This document shows positions 26,437-36,109 of a DNA stretch of 64,000 bases, one piece after another. The stretch lies in assembly GCF_003625475.1 (NCBI RefSeq), contig NZ_RAIQ01000004.1:407607-471606 (forward strand), in the 5' to 3' direction. Positions within the stretch are counted from its first letter, which is position 1. Each line of letters starts with the position of its first letter. The stretch comes from Butyrivibrio sp. X503 (lineage in GTDB: Bacteria > Bacillota > Clostridia > Lachnospirales > Lachnospiraceae). The position numbers were made by a program, and so were the translations under genes. The notes under the pieces were generated by a model. The model saw only the letters and a list, made by a program, of their open reading frames with translations, searched no databases and was not told where the DNA came from.

Positions 26437-29400
26437 CTATCCAAGCAGTTCGCGTAGCTGTTCTTTTGTAAGTGCCGCTGCTCCGAGCGTTCCTTCGTCA
26501 AGCAGCTCATCCGCAAGCTCTTTTTTCTTGTTCTGAAGATGGATGATCCTCTCCTCTATCGTATCTTGCATTATGAGCCTATATACCGTGACGACGTTCT
26601 TCTGTCCGATGCGGTGCGCTCTGTCGGTTGCCTGATTCTCGACCGCAATATTCCACCAGTGATCGAAATGAATGACGATGTCCGCCGCGGTCAGATTAAG
26701 TCCCGTTCCGCCCGCACGAAGCGAGATGCAGAACACCGGCGTATCGTCCTCCTGGAACGCATCAACAAGCCTTATTCTGTCCTCTTTCTTAGTTGCACCC
26801 GTCAAAAGATAATGCGCAATGCCCTCTTTCTTTAGAAGCTCCGTTATCCGCTCAAGCATTGTCGTAAACTGCGAGAAAAGAAGCACCTTGTGACCGCCCT
26901 CAGCTGCGCTCTTTATCATCTCTATAAGGAGATCTGCTTTGGCGCTTCCGCCCTTGTAATTATCATAAATAAGCCCCGGATCGCAGCAGATCTGGCGAAG
27001 CCTTGTAAGCTCCGACAAGATAACGATCCTGTCCTTCTTAATATCCTCTTCGCTCCTATCATCAACCATAAGCTTAACCCGCTGCAGATGCGCTTTGTAG
27101 AGCTTTTCCTGCTCATCCGTCATTGACGCGTAAATGTTCTCCTCAAGCTTATCCGGCAGGTCTTTTAACACATCCTTCTTAAGCCTCCTTAACACAAATG
27201 GCGCGATCATCTTCTTAAGTCTGTCTCTAGCCGCTTCATCTTTTTCCGAAACCAGAGGAAGCTCAATGCTATCATGGAAATGCTTATAAGTAAAAAGATA
27301 TCCCGGCATGCAAAAGTCAAAAATGCTCCAAAGCTCGCTGAGCCTGTTCTCAATGGGTGTACCCGTAAGCGCAACCTTGAAAGAAGCACTTATGGATTTA
27401 ACCGCCTTGGCGCCGAGCGTTCCCGGGTTCTTGATAAACTGCGCCTCGTCTATGATAATGCACTCAAAACCCTTGTATCTGTATAAGTCAATGTCTCTCC
27501 TCAGAAGATCATAGGATGTGATGACAACGTCAGTCTTCTCTTCTTCAAGCTCATCCAAGATCCTTACTCTGTCGGGCTTTATTCCGACCGCAAGCTCGCA
27601 GCTTAGCTCTCCCGTAAACCTCTCGATCTCATGCTTCCAGTTATAAACAAGAGATGCGGGGCATACGATGAGTGAGCACCTGTGCTTAGCACCTGCCTTA
27701 CGATCGCTGTTTTTACCCGTCCCGGCTTCTGCTGCCGCCTCTTCTTTAAGACTTAGCAAAAGAGCCAGCACCTGCAGCGTCTTTCCAAGTCCCATATCAT
27801 CTGCAAGTATTCCGCCAAAGCCGTTATGTTTAAGCGCCTGAAGCCAGAGATAACCTGTCTTTTGGTAGTCTCTGAGAACGTCTTTAAGGCTATCCGGAAC
27901 CTCATAGGTCTTTTCCCCGATTCCGGAAAGAGATTCGATGAGCTTCTTGAAATCTCTGCTCTTGCCGATTCCGATGTAGCATTCCGCATCGTCGCTATCG
28001 TAAGCTTCGTCTGCGCCGTCAAAGCCTGCGCTTTCTGTGCCAGTCCTTGTCAGAGAATCTATGAACAGCGCCCTGTACGTAGGAACCTTGGCGTAGCCTT
28101 TCGCGATATCTTTTTCAGAAAGACCAAGTCCGTCTTTTAAGGTAAAAAGAGTATCGAAATTGCCGCTCTTTAAGTCTATTATCTCGCCGCTTTTAAGCTT
28201 GTAATATCTCTTTTTCCTATCGTATTTAGTAAGGATCTGCGCAAGCTCTTCGCTTGAGATCTCATCTGATACCATGGAAAGCTCAAGAAGATCCGATACT
28301 ACGGACACTCCAAGCTTAACCTTCGGCGCCGCCGTGATCCTGACTTTCTTCACATTATCGGATAAATAAACTTCCCCGAATGTGCATAGCCTGGGCACAT
28401 CCTCCGAAAGGAATTGATACAGCCTGTCATCGCCGTACAGCCCGCCCTCAAGAACAAAGAGCCCCTTCTCTTCATCTTTTTTGTCAAAATAAGGACTTAT
28501 AAGCTTCGCCGTGTTGTTTTCCAGATAGTAATTGCGCCTGATATCGCTGTCTTCGTCATCGCGGTCGCGGCGCGCGCTACCCGATAAGATGCTAAAAGAA
28601 ATCTCTCCGACACTCATACCATCTCTATCCTTGCCGTCAACGATAGCTCCTCTGTAAGTTGCCTTCACATCGCATGTTATCTTGTCCGGATCCGGCATAT
28701 CGATATAGATCCCAAACTCCGGAACGTCGGGAGAATACTTCTCAGGCTCATAGCCGCTGCAGCTGACATTGAAATACTCGCTGAGTATGGGAAAAAGCCC
28801 CGTCGAAAACAGCGGCAGATCCTTGTCGGAAATAAAAAGCTCATTCTCCGTCCTTCTTGCAAGAAGAAAGCGCATGAAAGGAATGATGGCTTCGCAGTCG
28901 CTTCTTTCGATCATGTGAAGCATCTTTTTCCTCTCAAAAAAGATGTATGAATAGCCCTCAAACATAGTGAAGGCGTCTGATTCAAAGGTTATTCCCGTGT
29001 CGGTCTTACGGATTCTGAGGTCGATCGGAGGAAAAACTTTCACAACATCAAGCGGTCTTTCACTCGTATATCTCGCCCTGAAATCCGTATTGATAAAATA
29101 CACACTTCCCGCAGCCTTGAAGAACTCATCAATCTCATGTCCCGTAAGTTCTATCTGCTTGGCATGTCCCTTGGCGTACGAATATGAGATCTCACCGCTT
29201 CCCGAATATGAAGTATACGGGTCGGCGAGCTGTTTTTCTCTGAAATATGCATAAAGAAATCTGATGATCCTTGCGGAATCTTCCGAAAATGCAGAAATAT
29301 CGTGGGTAAACTGAAGGTGCTTACCGTAGCTTACAAAGCTTTTATCAGAAATCGCATGAAGAAGCTCGATGATATCCTTTAGGACATAGCTATGCCCCGT

Positions 29401-29664
29401 GCTGCCTGAGCGGATGTTAAAAGAAATAGTGAGCCTGTCCCTACTTAGAGATGCATGCGGCTCAAGTTCCACAAGAGATTCTTTCCTATAGAGCATAGGG
29501 ACGTCACTCTTTGGTTCATATTCGCGAAGTAATCTCTTGGTCTCAAAAGAGGTATAGTGAAACTGCCCGGGAGCATCGGAAACAAACCGCCTCCCCGAGC
29601 CGGAAATATAGCCGTTTGTGAAGTTGTCGCGCGAATTGTTTGACATATGATTATATGATAGCAT
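26437..29664 (-). CDS. SNF2-family DNA helicase/ATPase
   Basis: This 1075-residue cytoplasmic protein is a bacterial SWI2/SNF2 ATPase. The first 560 or so residues match the bacterial SNF2-associated region. The motor follows: Walker A DDMGLGKT near 622, DEAQ box in CIIIDEAQFIKNP near 738, LTGTPIENRLSELWS, then the C-terminal helicase lobe with LFSQFT, SLRAGGTGLNLTAAD and motif VI DRAHRIGQ near 1016. Such proteins translocate on DNA and remodel protein-DNA complexes; in bacteria they are linked to transcription recycling (RapA-like) or, in clusters, to defence. No restriction or phage-defence partner is adjacent here. No good ribosome site precedes the start, so an internal ATG (29644-29646) is possible. 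Confidence 0.93.
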   Translation of the reverse strand: MLSYNHMSNNSRDNFTNGYISGSGRRFVSDAPGQFHYTSFETKRLLREYEPKSDVPMLYRKESLVELEPHASLSRDRLTISFNIRSGSTGHSYVLKDIIELLHAISDKSFVSYGKHLQFTHDISAFSEDSARIIRFLYAYFREKQLADPYTSYSGSGEISYSYAKGHAKQIELTGHEIDEFFKAAGSVYFINTDFRARYTSERPLDVVKVFPPIDLRIRKTDTGITFESDAFTMFEGYSYIFFERKKMLHMIERSDCEAIIPFMRFLLARRTENELFISDKDLPLFSTGLFPILSEYFNVSCSGYEPEKYSPDVPEFGIYIDMPDPDKITCDVKATYRGAIVDGKDRDGMSVGEISFSILSGSARRDRDDEDSDIRRNYYLENNTAKLISPYFDKKDEEKGLFVLEGGLYGDDRLYQFLSEDVPRLCTFGEVYLSDNVKKVRITAAPKVKLGVSVVSDLLELSMVSDEISSEELAQILTKYDRKKRYYKLKSGEIIDLKSGNFDTLFTLKDGLGLSEKDIAKGYAKVPTYRALFIDSLTRTGTESAGFDGADEAYDSDDAECYIGIGKSRDFKKLIESLSGIGEKTYEVPDSLKDVLRDYQKTGYLWLQALKHNGFGGILADDMGLGKTLQVLALLLSLKEEAAAEAGTGKNSDRKAGAKHRCSLIVCPASLVYNWKHEIERFTGELSCELAVGIKPDRVRILDELEEEKTDVVITSYDLLRRDIDLYRYKGFECIIIDEAQFIKNPGTLGAKAVKSISASFKVALTGTPIENRLSELWSIFDFCMPGYLFTYKHFHDSIELPLVSEKDEAARDRLKKMIAPFVLRRLKKDVLKDLPDKLEENIYASMTDEQEKLYKAHLQRVKLMVDDRSEEDIKKDRIVILSELTRLRQICCDPGLIYDNYKGGSAKADLLIEMIKSAAEGGHKVLLFSQFTTMLERITELLKKEGIAHYLLTGATKKEDRIRLVDAFQEDDTPVFCISLRAGGTGLNLTAADIVIHFDHWWNIAVENQATDRAHRIGQKNVVTVYRLIMQDTIEERIIHLQNKKKELADELLDEGTLGAAALTKEQLRELLG

Positions 29665-29694
29665 TAATGCTTATTTTTGTTCATAAGAAAAGAG

Positions 29695-29729
29695 AAACAG
29701 AATGGAGGCTTGGGGCTTCCATTCTGTTT
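29695..29729 (-). terminator. Terminator after secreted-family gene 1
   Basis: AAACAGAATGGA pairs with TCCATTCTGTTT (12 bases, loop 11), followed on the minus strand by a C/T-rich run; 24 bases past the stop. Confidence 0.72.
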
Positions 29730-29753
29730 CTTTTGTACACTTGATCATGATCA

Positions 29754-30419
29754 TCAAATATAATAAATTTTAAAATCAATGCCTTTTAATCTCTTATATT
29801 CTTTTTCGAGATTTTGATACACGCTTTTTGCATCTCTTTGCTCTTTTTTGTAAGCACTATCGTTCGATTTATTCGAAGAGTTATAATATGCATAATATGA
29901 AGAACCATTTAACTGAGCATATTCCCTGTGTATCAATCTCCTTCCGTCAGAAGATACTATATACGTCTCATATGAATATGTAGATCCTTCGATATGACGA
30001 ACATAGAATACCCCATCTTTATATTTTATAGAATCTTTTGTTTCAAGGGTACCTGCATATCTAACCGGTTCATTTTTTCTCTTAGTATAAAATGTATAGC
30101 TATTACTATTACCGGAACTGGTAACTATTAAAATCTCTCCGTCATAACCTACTGAATGTTTCCCTTCAGCATATGCATAACTACCATCTTTACAATTATC
30201 AAATTCACGAAAGATCTGCCAAAATTCATTGTATGATGTGGTTCCGGGATTATGGCTTCCTGATAAAGCAGACTCATTCTCCGCCATCGCAAACTCAACT
30301 GTTTCCTTGGTTTCAACAGGCATCATTCCCCTGATTGCCTGCGCTCCTACACATCCCGTAGCCGCAAGCATTCCTGCGGTCGCAAGTCCTGTTACTAAGT
30401 GTACTACTTTTTTATTCAT
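29754..30419 (-). CDS. Secreted protein, new paralogous family, member 1
   Basis: This 221-residue protein has an N-terminal signal (basic MNKK, hydrophobic core, AATGCVGAQA) with either signal peptidase I cleavage after AQA or lipid modification at Cys23. After a short acidic stretch it holds the family core: YDGEILIVT strand, FYTKRKNEPVRYAGTLET, IKYKDGVFYVR and SYETYIVSSDGRRLIHREY. Four more members lie at 30599, 36665, 37895 and 38618. I know no function; the pattern of short strands with an internal DG turn suggests a small beta-rich extracytoplasmic domain. The ribosome site is AAAGGAAAGGGG, and a promoter plus hairpin (30491-30556) lies upstream. Confidence 0.82.
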   Translation of the reverse strand: MNKKVVHLVTGLATAGMLAATGCVGAQAIRGMMPVETKETVEFAMAENESALSGSHNPGTTSYNEFWQIFREFDNCKDGSYAYAEGKHSVGYDGEILIVTSSGNSNSYTFYTKRKNEPVRYAGTLETKDSIKYKDGVFYVRHIEGSTYSYETYIVSSDGRRLIHREYAQLNGSSYYAYYNSSNKSNDSAYKKEQRDAKSVYQNLEKEYKRLKGIDFKIYYI

Positions 30420-30490
30420 TTCTGTCCCCTTTCCTTTTAGACAAGTGCCCCGACCAATACTTGATATTTGTAAGTCGGTCTGTTAATAAA

Positions 30491-30528
30491 ACAAATGCGC
30501 GGAGTCTTCTAAAACTCCACGCATTTGT
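30491..30528 (-). promoter_or_regulatory. Early 5'-leader hairpin of secreted-family gene 1
   Basis: ACAAATGCGCGGAGT pairs with ACTCCACGCATTTGT (one G-T pair) around eight bases, beginning directly after the -10 box of the promoter at 30527-30556. It is followed on the minus strand by TTTTATT. It may cap and stabilise the mRNA, attenuate it, or end the transcript of the preceding gene. Confidence 0.65.
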
Positions 30529-30556
30529 TATACCATGCTTCATATTTTGTTGTCAA
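30527..30556 (-). promoter_or_regulatory. Promoter of secreted-family gene 1
   Basis: On the minus strand TTGACA (30551-30556) and TATAAC (30527-30532) are separated by 18 bases. The same boxes and spacing occur before the operon starting at 39298. Confidence 0.75.
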
Positions 30557-30598
30557 ATTTGTAATTATTTAGACGCATGATTTTTATAAGTTGTATTA

Positions 30599-31255
30599 TT
30601 AAAAAATAGCATTTGCATTAGCATATCGATCCATGTAATCCATTAAAGACCATATGTCGGCGCTAAACTTTGTTCTTTGATTATTATCATGCGTGGATGG
30701 ATTGTAGTATGCGTAAAATACATTATCTTTAAATGTTTGCCTGATATATTCCACATGTAAAAGTCTTTTACCGTCATCTGACACCGCATATGTCTCCACA
30801 GCACGATTGGCGGCGCCCTCAGTGTTAAATAACCATAAACGGTTTACATCACAACGTATAGGAGAATCTGATCTAAGCAGCCCTATACATTGTAAATAAC
30901 CTTGTTCATTTCTGGTAAAGACGAATACTGAATAAAAACCATTGGTATGTTTTGCAATCCCATAAATTGCGCCATCGTAATGCAACCTTCCAAAATTACT
31001 ATCTACCACGAAAGCCGAACTTTCATCACCAAAACGAGATTCCAAGACATCATATATATTTGTATACTCTGTAAGAAAGTAATAATCATTCTCACTACTG
31101 AAGGTCAAGCCTGAATCGTTATTCTCCTCCATCACATACTCAACTGTCTCTGTAATCTTCTGTCTACCTGTCGTCTGCACGCCTAAAAGGCCGGTAACCG
31201 CAAGCATTCCTGCTGATGCAAGGCATAGCGGTACCATTATTTTTTGTTTATTCAT
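30599..31255 (-). CDS. Secreted protein, paralogous family, member 2
   Basis: This 218-residue protein has a signal peptide (MNKQKIMVPLCLASAGMLAV, cleaved around LGVQT) and a diverged copy of the family core: LHYDGAIYGIAKHTNGFYSV, FTRNEQGYLQCIGLLRSDSP, and VETYAVSDDGKRLLHVEYIR. It is the most diverged member. GGAAGGAG precedes the start at a good distance. It has its own promoter at 31300-31329 and is followed by the promoter region of member 1, whose leader hairpin could also end this transcript. Function unknown. Confidence 0.82.
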   Translation of the reverse strand: MNKQKIMVPLCLASAGMLAVTGLLGVQTTGRQKITETVEYVMEENNDSGLTFSSENDYYFLTEYTNIYDVLESRFGDESSAFVVDSNFGRLHYDGAIYGIAKHTNGFYSVFVFTRNEQGYLQCIGLLRSDSPIRCDVNRLWLFNTEGAANRAVETYAVSDDGKRLLHVEYIRQTFKDNVFYAYYNPSTHDNNQRTKFSADIWSLMDYMDRYANANAIF

Positions 31256-31299
31256 TTTTCTCTCCTTCCGCTCATAAGCGTTAAATTATGACAAGCTTA

Positions 31300-31329
31300 T
31301 TTATAACATGATTCCCGTTACATCGTCAA
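31300..31329 (-). promoter_or_regulatory. Promoter of secreted-family gene 2
   Basis: On the minus strand TTGACG (31324-31329) and TATAAA (31300-31305) have an 18-base spacer. A short inverted repeat, ATAAGC/GCTTAT, follows in the leader, echoing the hairpins of the other family promoters. Confidence 0.65.
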
Positions 31330-31372
31330 ACAGCACGCAAATTTATCATTGAACTTATTGCTCCTATGTATT

Positions 31373-33640
31373 TTACTTTTTTATTTTTCTGCTTAGCATC
31401 ACATAAAGTTCCCTTGCTTTCTTAACATCTTCCTCAGTTATAGGCAAAGCACCGTCTCCGCCGTAGATAAGCCTGTAATATGCACCAAAAACTTCTTTTG
31501 CCTGCGTCTGAAATTCCGAGGGAATCCTCTTAACATATTCGAAAAGAAGGCCTCTGTCCGTATAGCTATCGCCGGATTTCTTACGCACTGCTTTCTTTAT
31601 GCCCGCAATATCCATCTCAAGCTTTTTATCAAGCGAAGCCAGTCTGTATCTTATGCTTTGAACTACCTTAATACCAAACACCAGAACAAAAAGAAGTATT
31701 ACCACACTTCCGATAACCGGCAGAACCACACGTATCAGCTCATACGCAAGACTCTTTTCTTTATTATCGCCATTGTCATCATCCGCTTTATCCGGCGTGA
31801 TCACAGGGGCGTGACTTGGTTCATAGCCGTATTGTACCTGCTCAGTTTCTTCTGCGCGTACTCTGTTCCAGGCATTCTCTTCCTGAGTTCTGTATGCGCT
31901 TGTGGGCTCAAAGGGCACCCACCCGACGTTTTCTATATATGCCTCGGGCCAAGCGTGGGCGCATCTTCCGCTCACGTCATAAGAATCAGCTTTCTCAAAC
32001 GGAAAAACATAGTGATATCCAACGCAGGCTCTCGCCGGAATTCCCGAAAGCCTAAGAAGCATCACCATAGAAGAAGTATAGTGTATGCAATATCCCTCTC
32101 CTGTCTCAAATAAAAAGCGCTCTGCAAGCGCACTTGCGCCCTTCGATGTGTTGATATCATAAGTCGTATTTCCGATGCTATCAACATCCGTTGAATACTT
32201 GTACTGCCTTAAGTATTTCTCTATGGTGCGGCACTTGTCGTAGTCGGAAGAAACGCCCTCCGTCAGCTCTTTTGCCAGGTTGGAAAGCTCTGTGCTTGCC
32301 CCGTTTGTATCAAGATACTCGAAAGCGGAATTAACCGAAAAGCCTTTTGCGCACACCGCGTCGTATTCTTCGCGGCTTACATACTTATCAAGATTCGGAC
32401 CATACGTCTTCCTGAAATAATCGCACGCTTCGTCAAAAGACATCGCCTCCATGTTTTTTCCATTGTCTCTTAAAAGCTCCGAAAGGTACGGACTTCCGTA
32501 ATCAATATTTAAATATGTCACGTTAAGCGCATATCCCTTTTTATGCACGGAGCTTGATCTTCCGCCTTCAACCGCCTTGCCCGCGGATTCAAGATAAAGC
32601 GCATTAAGAGGCGCGATCTCATCGTTAGTCTTAAGATAAGCATATTCAAGCTGAATCGAACCGATCTCGGAAAACAGCTTTGCCGTCTCATTATCAATGT
32701 TGTTGCTATGAAGGAAATTGACAAACGTTACTATCTGAGTCTTATCGCTTCCCTTACCGCCTGAAAGATAGATCGTCCTTCGCCTTTTTATCTTGGTCCC
32801 GCTCTCGTCCTCAAAGATAAAATACGGTCTTTCATAGGTCTTAAGCTTAAGCTGCGTAGTATCGGAAAGCGACACTCTTCCTCCCGTAACGCCAAGGTTA
32901 CTGTAGCCGGACTTATACGTTCCGCCGCTGAAGATATCGGGCATGTAGTAGTTAAAAGAGCTTACGAGTCTGTCACCGAATTCAAGAGCTTTAGCCCAGT
33001 CTATTGGCTTTTCGGGCTTAGGGATAACCAAGACAAGAAACCCAAGTATCATGAAGAAATAAAAAGGAAAAGCTTCTGTTGTCTGAAACAGTTTTTTCTC
33101 GCAAAAGATCTTTTGAACCGAAGATAAGATCAGTATCAATATTGATACGAATAAAATCGTAGCCGTGATCTTGCCCGCAAATTCGGCATCTTTTTCAAAA
33201 TAAAGATATAAAGACAAAGCGCCTAGCACAAAGCTTCCGATAGTGATTAACGATTTTTTCTTTGGAAGTAAAACGAAGACAATCCTTAAAACCGCGGCAA
33301 GAAGCGCCGAAGCTGCGATACTCTGAAATGCCGATTTATTTAATAAAAAGAATATGAGAATACTCGGTATAACCGAGAATACCGCGGAGACTCTTTTGCC
33401 CACGAACATCTCAAAAATATAGCCGATACCGGCATAGAACATAAAAAAGGCAATCGTCGCAAATATAAAGCTTTCGCTGTAGTACGCATCAAAAGAACTG
33501 CCAAGAAAGGTAAGGCTCTCAAGGCATATAACAAGAAGTGAAAAGACAAAAATATGAATCTGAAATTCATCAGATAACAGCGCAGTATTCTTCTCCGCTC
33601 TTTGGTCTTTCTCTGATGAGGATGATCGTTTCATCGCCAT
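31373..33640 (-). CDS. Membrane transglutaminase-like protein
   Basis: This 755-residue protein has about seven N-terminal membrane helices (residues 25-215), a large extracytoplasmic region, a transglutaminase-core domain with Cys518 in GEGYCIHYTSS and His562 in RCAHAWPEA, WVPFEPT (Glu where Asp is usual), one more helix near 650-672 and a cytoplasmic tail with a DUF4129-like segment. It is the TgpA/YebA type that accompanies MoxR and DUF58 proteins and probably acts as a peptidase or crosslinker at the cell surface. The start has AGGAG five bases upstream although it overlaps the DUF58 gene by 71 bases, so the two are translationally linked. Confidence 0.9.
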   Translation of the reverse strand: MAMKRSSSSEKDQRAEKNTALLSDEFQIHIFVFSLLVICLESLTFLGSSFDAYYSESFIFATIAFFMFYAGIGYIFEMFVGKRVSAVFSVIPSILIFFLLNKSAFQSIAASALLAAVLRIVFVLLPKKKSLITIGSFVLGALSLYLYFEKDAEFAGKITATILFVSILILILSSVQKIFCEKKLFQTTEAFPFYFFMILGFLVLVIPKPEKPIDWAKALEFGDRLVSSFNYYMPDIFSGGTYKSGYSNLGVTGGRVSLSDTTQLKLKTYERPYFIFEDESGTKIKRRRTIYLSGGKGSDKTQIVTFVNFLHSNNIDNETAKLFSEIGSIQLEYAYLKTNDEIAPLNALYLESAGKAVEGGRSSSVHKKGYALNVTYLNIDYGSPYLSELLRDNGKNMEAMSFDEACDYFRKTYGPNLDKYVSREEYDAVCAKGFSVNSAFEYLDTNGASTELSNLAKELTEGVSSDYDKCRTIEKYLRQYKYSTDVDSIGNTTYDINTSKGASALAERFLFETGEGYCIHYTSSMVMLLRLSGIPARACVGYHYVFPFEKADSYDVSGRCAHAWPEAYIENVGWVPFEPTSAYRTQEENAWNRVRAEETEQVQYGYEPSHAPVITPDKADDDNGDNKEKSLAYELIRVVLPVIGSVVILLFVLVFGIKVVQSIRYRLASLDKKLEMDIAGIKKAVRKKSGDSYTDRGLLFEYVKRIPSEFQTQAKEVFGAYYRLIYGGDGALPITEEDVKKARELYVMLSRKIKK

Positions 33641-34631
33641 AACTGCTCCTGTCCGTAATCATCTCTTTTAGCTTGGTAACTTCCGCATCCGAACTATAGA
33701 AAATCCCGTCCGCGACGGTGTTGTAAAACTCAAGAAAACTCTCGTAGGAATTAACTGTTTTTTCTCTGATCGTACCCGACGGATAGATGAGCTTAATGGG
33801 AACGCCCTGCCCCGCAAAGTTAAATGCGCACGATACTATGAGTTCAAGGAAACGATCCCTGTCTTTCAGAAACTGTGTATCCCACTTGATCTCGGGAACG
33901 TCCGCCGCCTCGAGGATCATGGTGAGCGTTCGTTTTTCTTTTTTATCGGGAAGTCTTACTACGAGTTCTCCCAGCTTTGCCGAAATCTTCCAGTTGATCG
34001 ACGAGATCGAATCGCCTTTTTCATACGCTCTCATATCGCTGCCCGGAATATCTTCATTCTGAACGGTGCTCTTAAGGCCTGTGCTGTTAACTATGTTCTC
34101 GATATCTACAATGCCATCGCCGACGTCCGTGATCCTCGGACTTACTATAGCCCTGAAGTTATACGGCACCTTAAATCTCACCGTAAAGATCCTAAAAGGA
34201 TCGGTAAAAGAAACATTTCCCGCGCCGACATCGTAGGCCCCTGCGTATCTGCAGCTAAGGCCCGACTTAAGTTCTTTTCTCTTAAAAGAATCGAGACTAA
34301 CCTCAGTTCCGTCCTCGATATCTTTGAGCACGCACCTGTCCACGTACGTCGTAAGCTTCATCCTGTGGATAGGAAGAACGCCGTCGTTTTCAAGCGCGAG
34401 CGTAAATTCATGCTCGTCGCCCTTTAGTACCTTGTGCACATCCATCGTCTGATAGATTGAAAGGAACTTGTAATTTATAAATATGTAGGCAAACGAAACG
34501 GGAATCAGAAGGAGCATGGCATAGAGCCACACAAAAGAGACCGCTCCTCCGAAAAAGCTTGAAAAGACCAGACTGGCGATAAGAAAAACAAGATATAGGC
34601 AAACGCCTTTTTTATGAAAAGTGATCCTCAT
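33570..34631 (-). CDS. DUF58 membrane protein
   Basis: This 353-residue protein has two N-terminal membrane helices (about 9-28 and 32-52) and the DUF58 signature YEKGDSISSINWKISAKLGELVVR, followed by a von-Willebrand-A-like fold. DUF58 proteins work with MoxR ATPases, presumably in assembling or activating envelope complexes. Its start overlaps the moxR stop by four bases (ATGA) and its 3' end overlaps the transglutaminase gene, giving a tightly coupled three-gene operon. Confidence 0.9.
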   Translation of the reverse strand: MRITFHKKGVCLYLVFLIASLVFSSFFGGAVSFVWLYAMLLLIPVSFAYIFINYKFLSIYQTMDVHKVLKGDEHEFTLALENDGVLPIHRMKLTTYVDRCVLKDIEDGTEVSLDSFKRKELKSGLSCRYAGAYDVGAGNVSFTDPFRIFTVRFKVPYNFRAIVSPRITDVGDGIVDIENIVNSTGLKSTVQNEDIPGSDMRAYEKGDSISSINWKISAKLGELVVRLPDKKEKRTLTMILEAADVPEIKWDTQFLKDRDRFLELIVSCAFNFAGQGVPIKLIYPSGTIREKTVNSYESFLEFYNTVADGIFYSSDAEVTKLKEMITDRSSYGDETIILIRERPKSGEEYCAVI

Positions 34632-35551
34632 GATACACTTACTTTCTCTAAAATCTGTTTTACCAGGAACTCCTTTTCAACTCTTCCCATCTTGGCCTGA
34701 GTCGTCAGGATGATCCTGTGCGGAAGCGTCATTGCTGCTGAGCTCGCGATATCCTCAGGAATACAATAGTCTCTTTCATCTACGTAAGCAAGCGCCTGCG
34801 CATATCTTAGCAATGACAAAAGAGCTCTCGAAGAAGCCCCGACAGCCACTTCGGCATTACTTCTCGTAGCCTCTACTATTTTTACGGCATATGACAAAAG
34901 GTCATCGTGAATGCTAACTTTCTCAGCCTCCGCGCGCATATCCAAAATATCTTTTCCCGAAAGAACAGGCTCTGTCTTGGCATGAAGCGTTCCTTCAAGG
35001 AAGCTCTTAGCCATGTTTACGGAAGCACTTGTCTCCGGGTATCCTACGGAAATCTTGATCATAAATCTGTCAAGCTGCGACTCGGGAAGCGGATAGGTTC
35101 CAGCCTGTTCTGAAGGATTCTGCGTTCCGATCACCATAAACGGCTGCGGAACCGGAATATCTTTTCCGTCTATAGTAACCTTGTGCTCTTCCATAACCTC
35201 CAGAAGAGCCGCCTGTGTCTTGGGCGATGTCCTGTTGAGCTCATCGGCAAGCACAATGCTGTTTACTATAGGTCCTTCCATGACCTTAAATTCGTTTTTG
35301 TTGGAATCGTACATTGAAAATCCCGTGATATCTGACGGTGTCGTATCCGGTGTACATTGAATTCTTGCAAAAGAAATAGAGAGCGCATCGGAAAGTGCCT
35401 TGGCAAGCGTCGTTTTTCCGACACCTGGAACATCTTCAAGCAGAACATGTCCGCCTGCGATGAGCGTCGCTATGACCTTGTCGATCACGTCGCCCTTTCC
35501 CACAATCCTCTCTTCCATGCATCTTTTAAGCCCCAAAACTTTTTCTCTCAT
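34628..35551 (-). CDS. MoxR-family AAA+ ATPase
   Basis: This 307-residue cytoplasmic ATPase has Walker A in LLEDVPGVGKTTLAKAL, the MoxR segment ARIQCTPDTTPSDITGF, Walker B VLADELNRTSPKTQAALLEVM, sensor 1 GTQNP and the arginine-finger region PESQLDRFM. MoxR proteins act as chaperone-like ATPases on partners containing von-Willebrand-A folds, here probably the DUF58 protein. It is the first gene of the operon. Confidence 0.95.
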   Translation of the reverse strand: MREKVLGLKRCMEERIVGKGDVIDKVIATLIAGGHVLLEDVPGVGKTTLAKALSDALSISFARIQCTPDTTPSDITGFSMYDSNKNEFKVMEGPIVNSIVLADELNRTSPKTQAALLEVMEEHKVTIDGKDIPVPQPFMVIGTQNPSEQAGTYPLPESQLDRFMIKISVGYPETSASVNMAKSFLEGTLHAKTEPVLSGKDILDMRAEAEKVSIHDDLLSYAVKIVEATRSNAEVAVGASSRALLSLLRYAQALAYVDERDYCIPEDIASSAAMTLPHRIILTTQAKMGRVEKEFLVKQILEKVSVS

Positions 35552-35715
35552 ACCTTCACCCCATACGTATTATTGATATTAATTATACCTTACAGTCGTA
35601 TACTCAACCACTCATTTAAAGCTATATTATAATCAAACTTGCAATTATCACAATTAAGTTGTATAAAGATATGTGCTGCAAAACTAGATTATTATTTTGA
35701 GTGGGAGAAATGATT

Positions 35716-36099
35716 ATGGCAGATAGAAAAGAACTTGCGGTAGAACTTAAGCACAACGGCCACAACTGCTGTCAGGCGGTGCTCGTTGCTTTTGCGGATA
35801 AGGTTGATTATTCCGAGGATGAACTTCGTAAAATGGGTGCTTCCTTTGGCATAGGAATGGGCTGCATGGAGGCTACATGCGGCGCACTTATCGGTGCTCA
35901 GATCCTCCTTGGGCTTATTAAATTCGACGGAAAGCCCGTCATCCGTGAGGCAGGCGAATTATATAAAGAGTTTGAAGCCACATGCGGTGCAGGCACATGC
36001 AAGATCCTCAAAGGGATCGAAACCGGTAAAGTGCTGTGTGAATGCGACGACTGCGTACGTAATGCCGTAGAGATACTTGAAAAACATATTGGAGAATAA
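35716..36099 (+). CDS. C_GCAxxG_C_C family protein
   Basis: This 127-residue protein belongs to the C-GCAxxG-C-C family, named from its conserved cysteines. Visible motifs are NGHNCCQAV, GMGCMEATCGALIGA, ATCGAGTC and LCECDDCV. Such proteins are probably redox or metal-binding and are frequent in anaerobes; the exact role is unknown. I start at the ATG at 35716 (MADRKELA), eight bases after GGGAG; an ATG six bases earlier is too close to it. It precedes the shikimate-kinase-like gene by 10 bases and is divergent from the moxR operon. Confidence 0.9.
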   Translation: MADRKELAVELKHNGHNCCQAVLVAFADKVDYSEDELRKMGASFGIGMGCMEATCGALIGAQILLGLIKFDGKPVIREAGELYKEFEATCGAGTCKILKGIETGKVLCECDDCVRNAVEILEKHIGE

Positions 36100-36109
36100 T
36101 AGGTAAAAA

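Noticed and set aside
31658..32113. 151-codon plus-strand frame
   Set aside because: Antisense to the transglutaminase gene; composition is typical of shadow frames.
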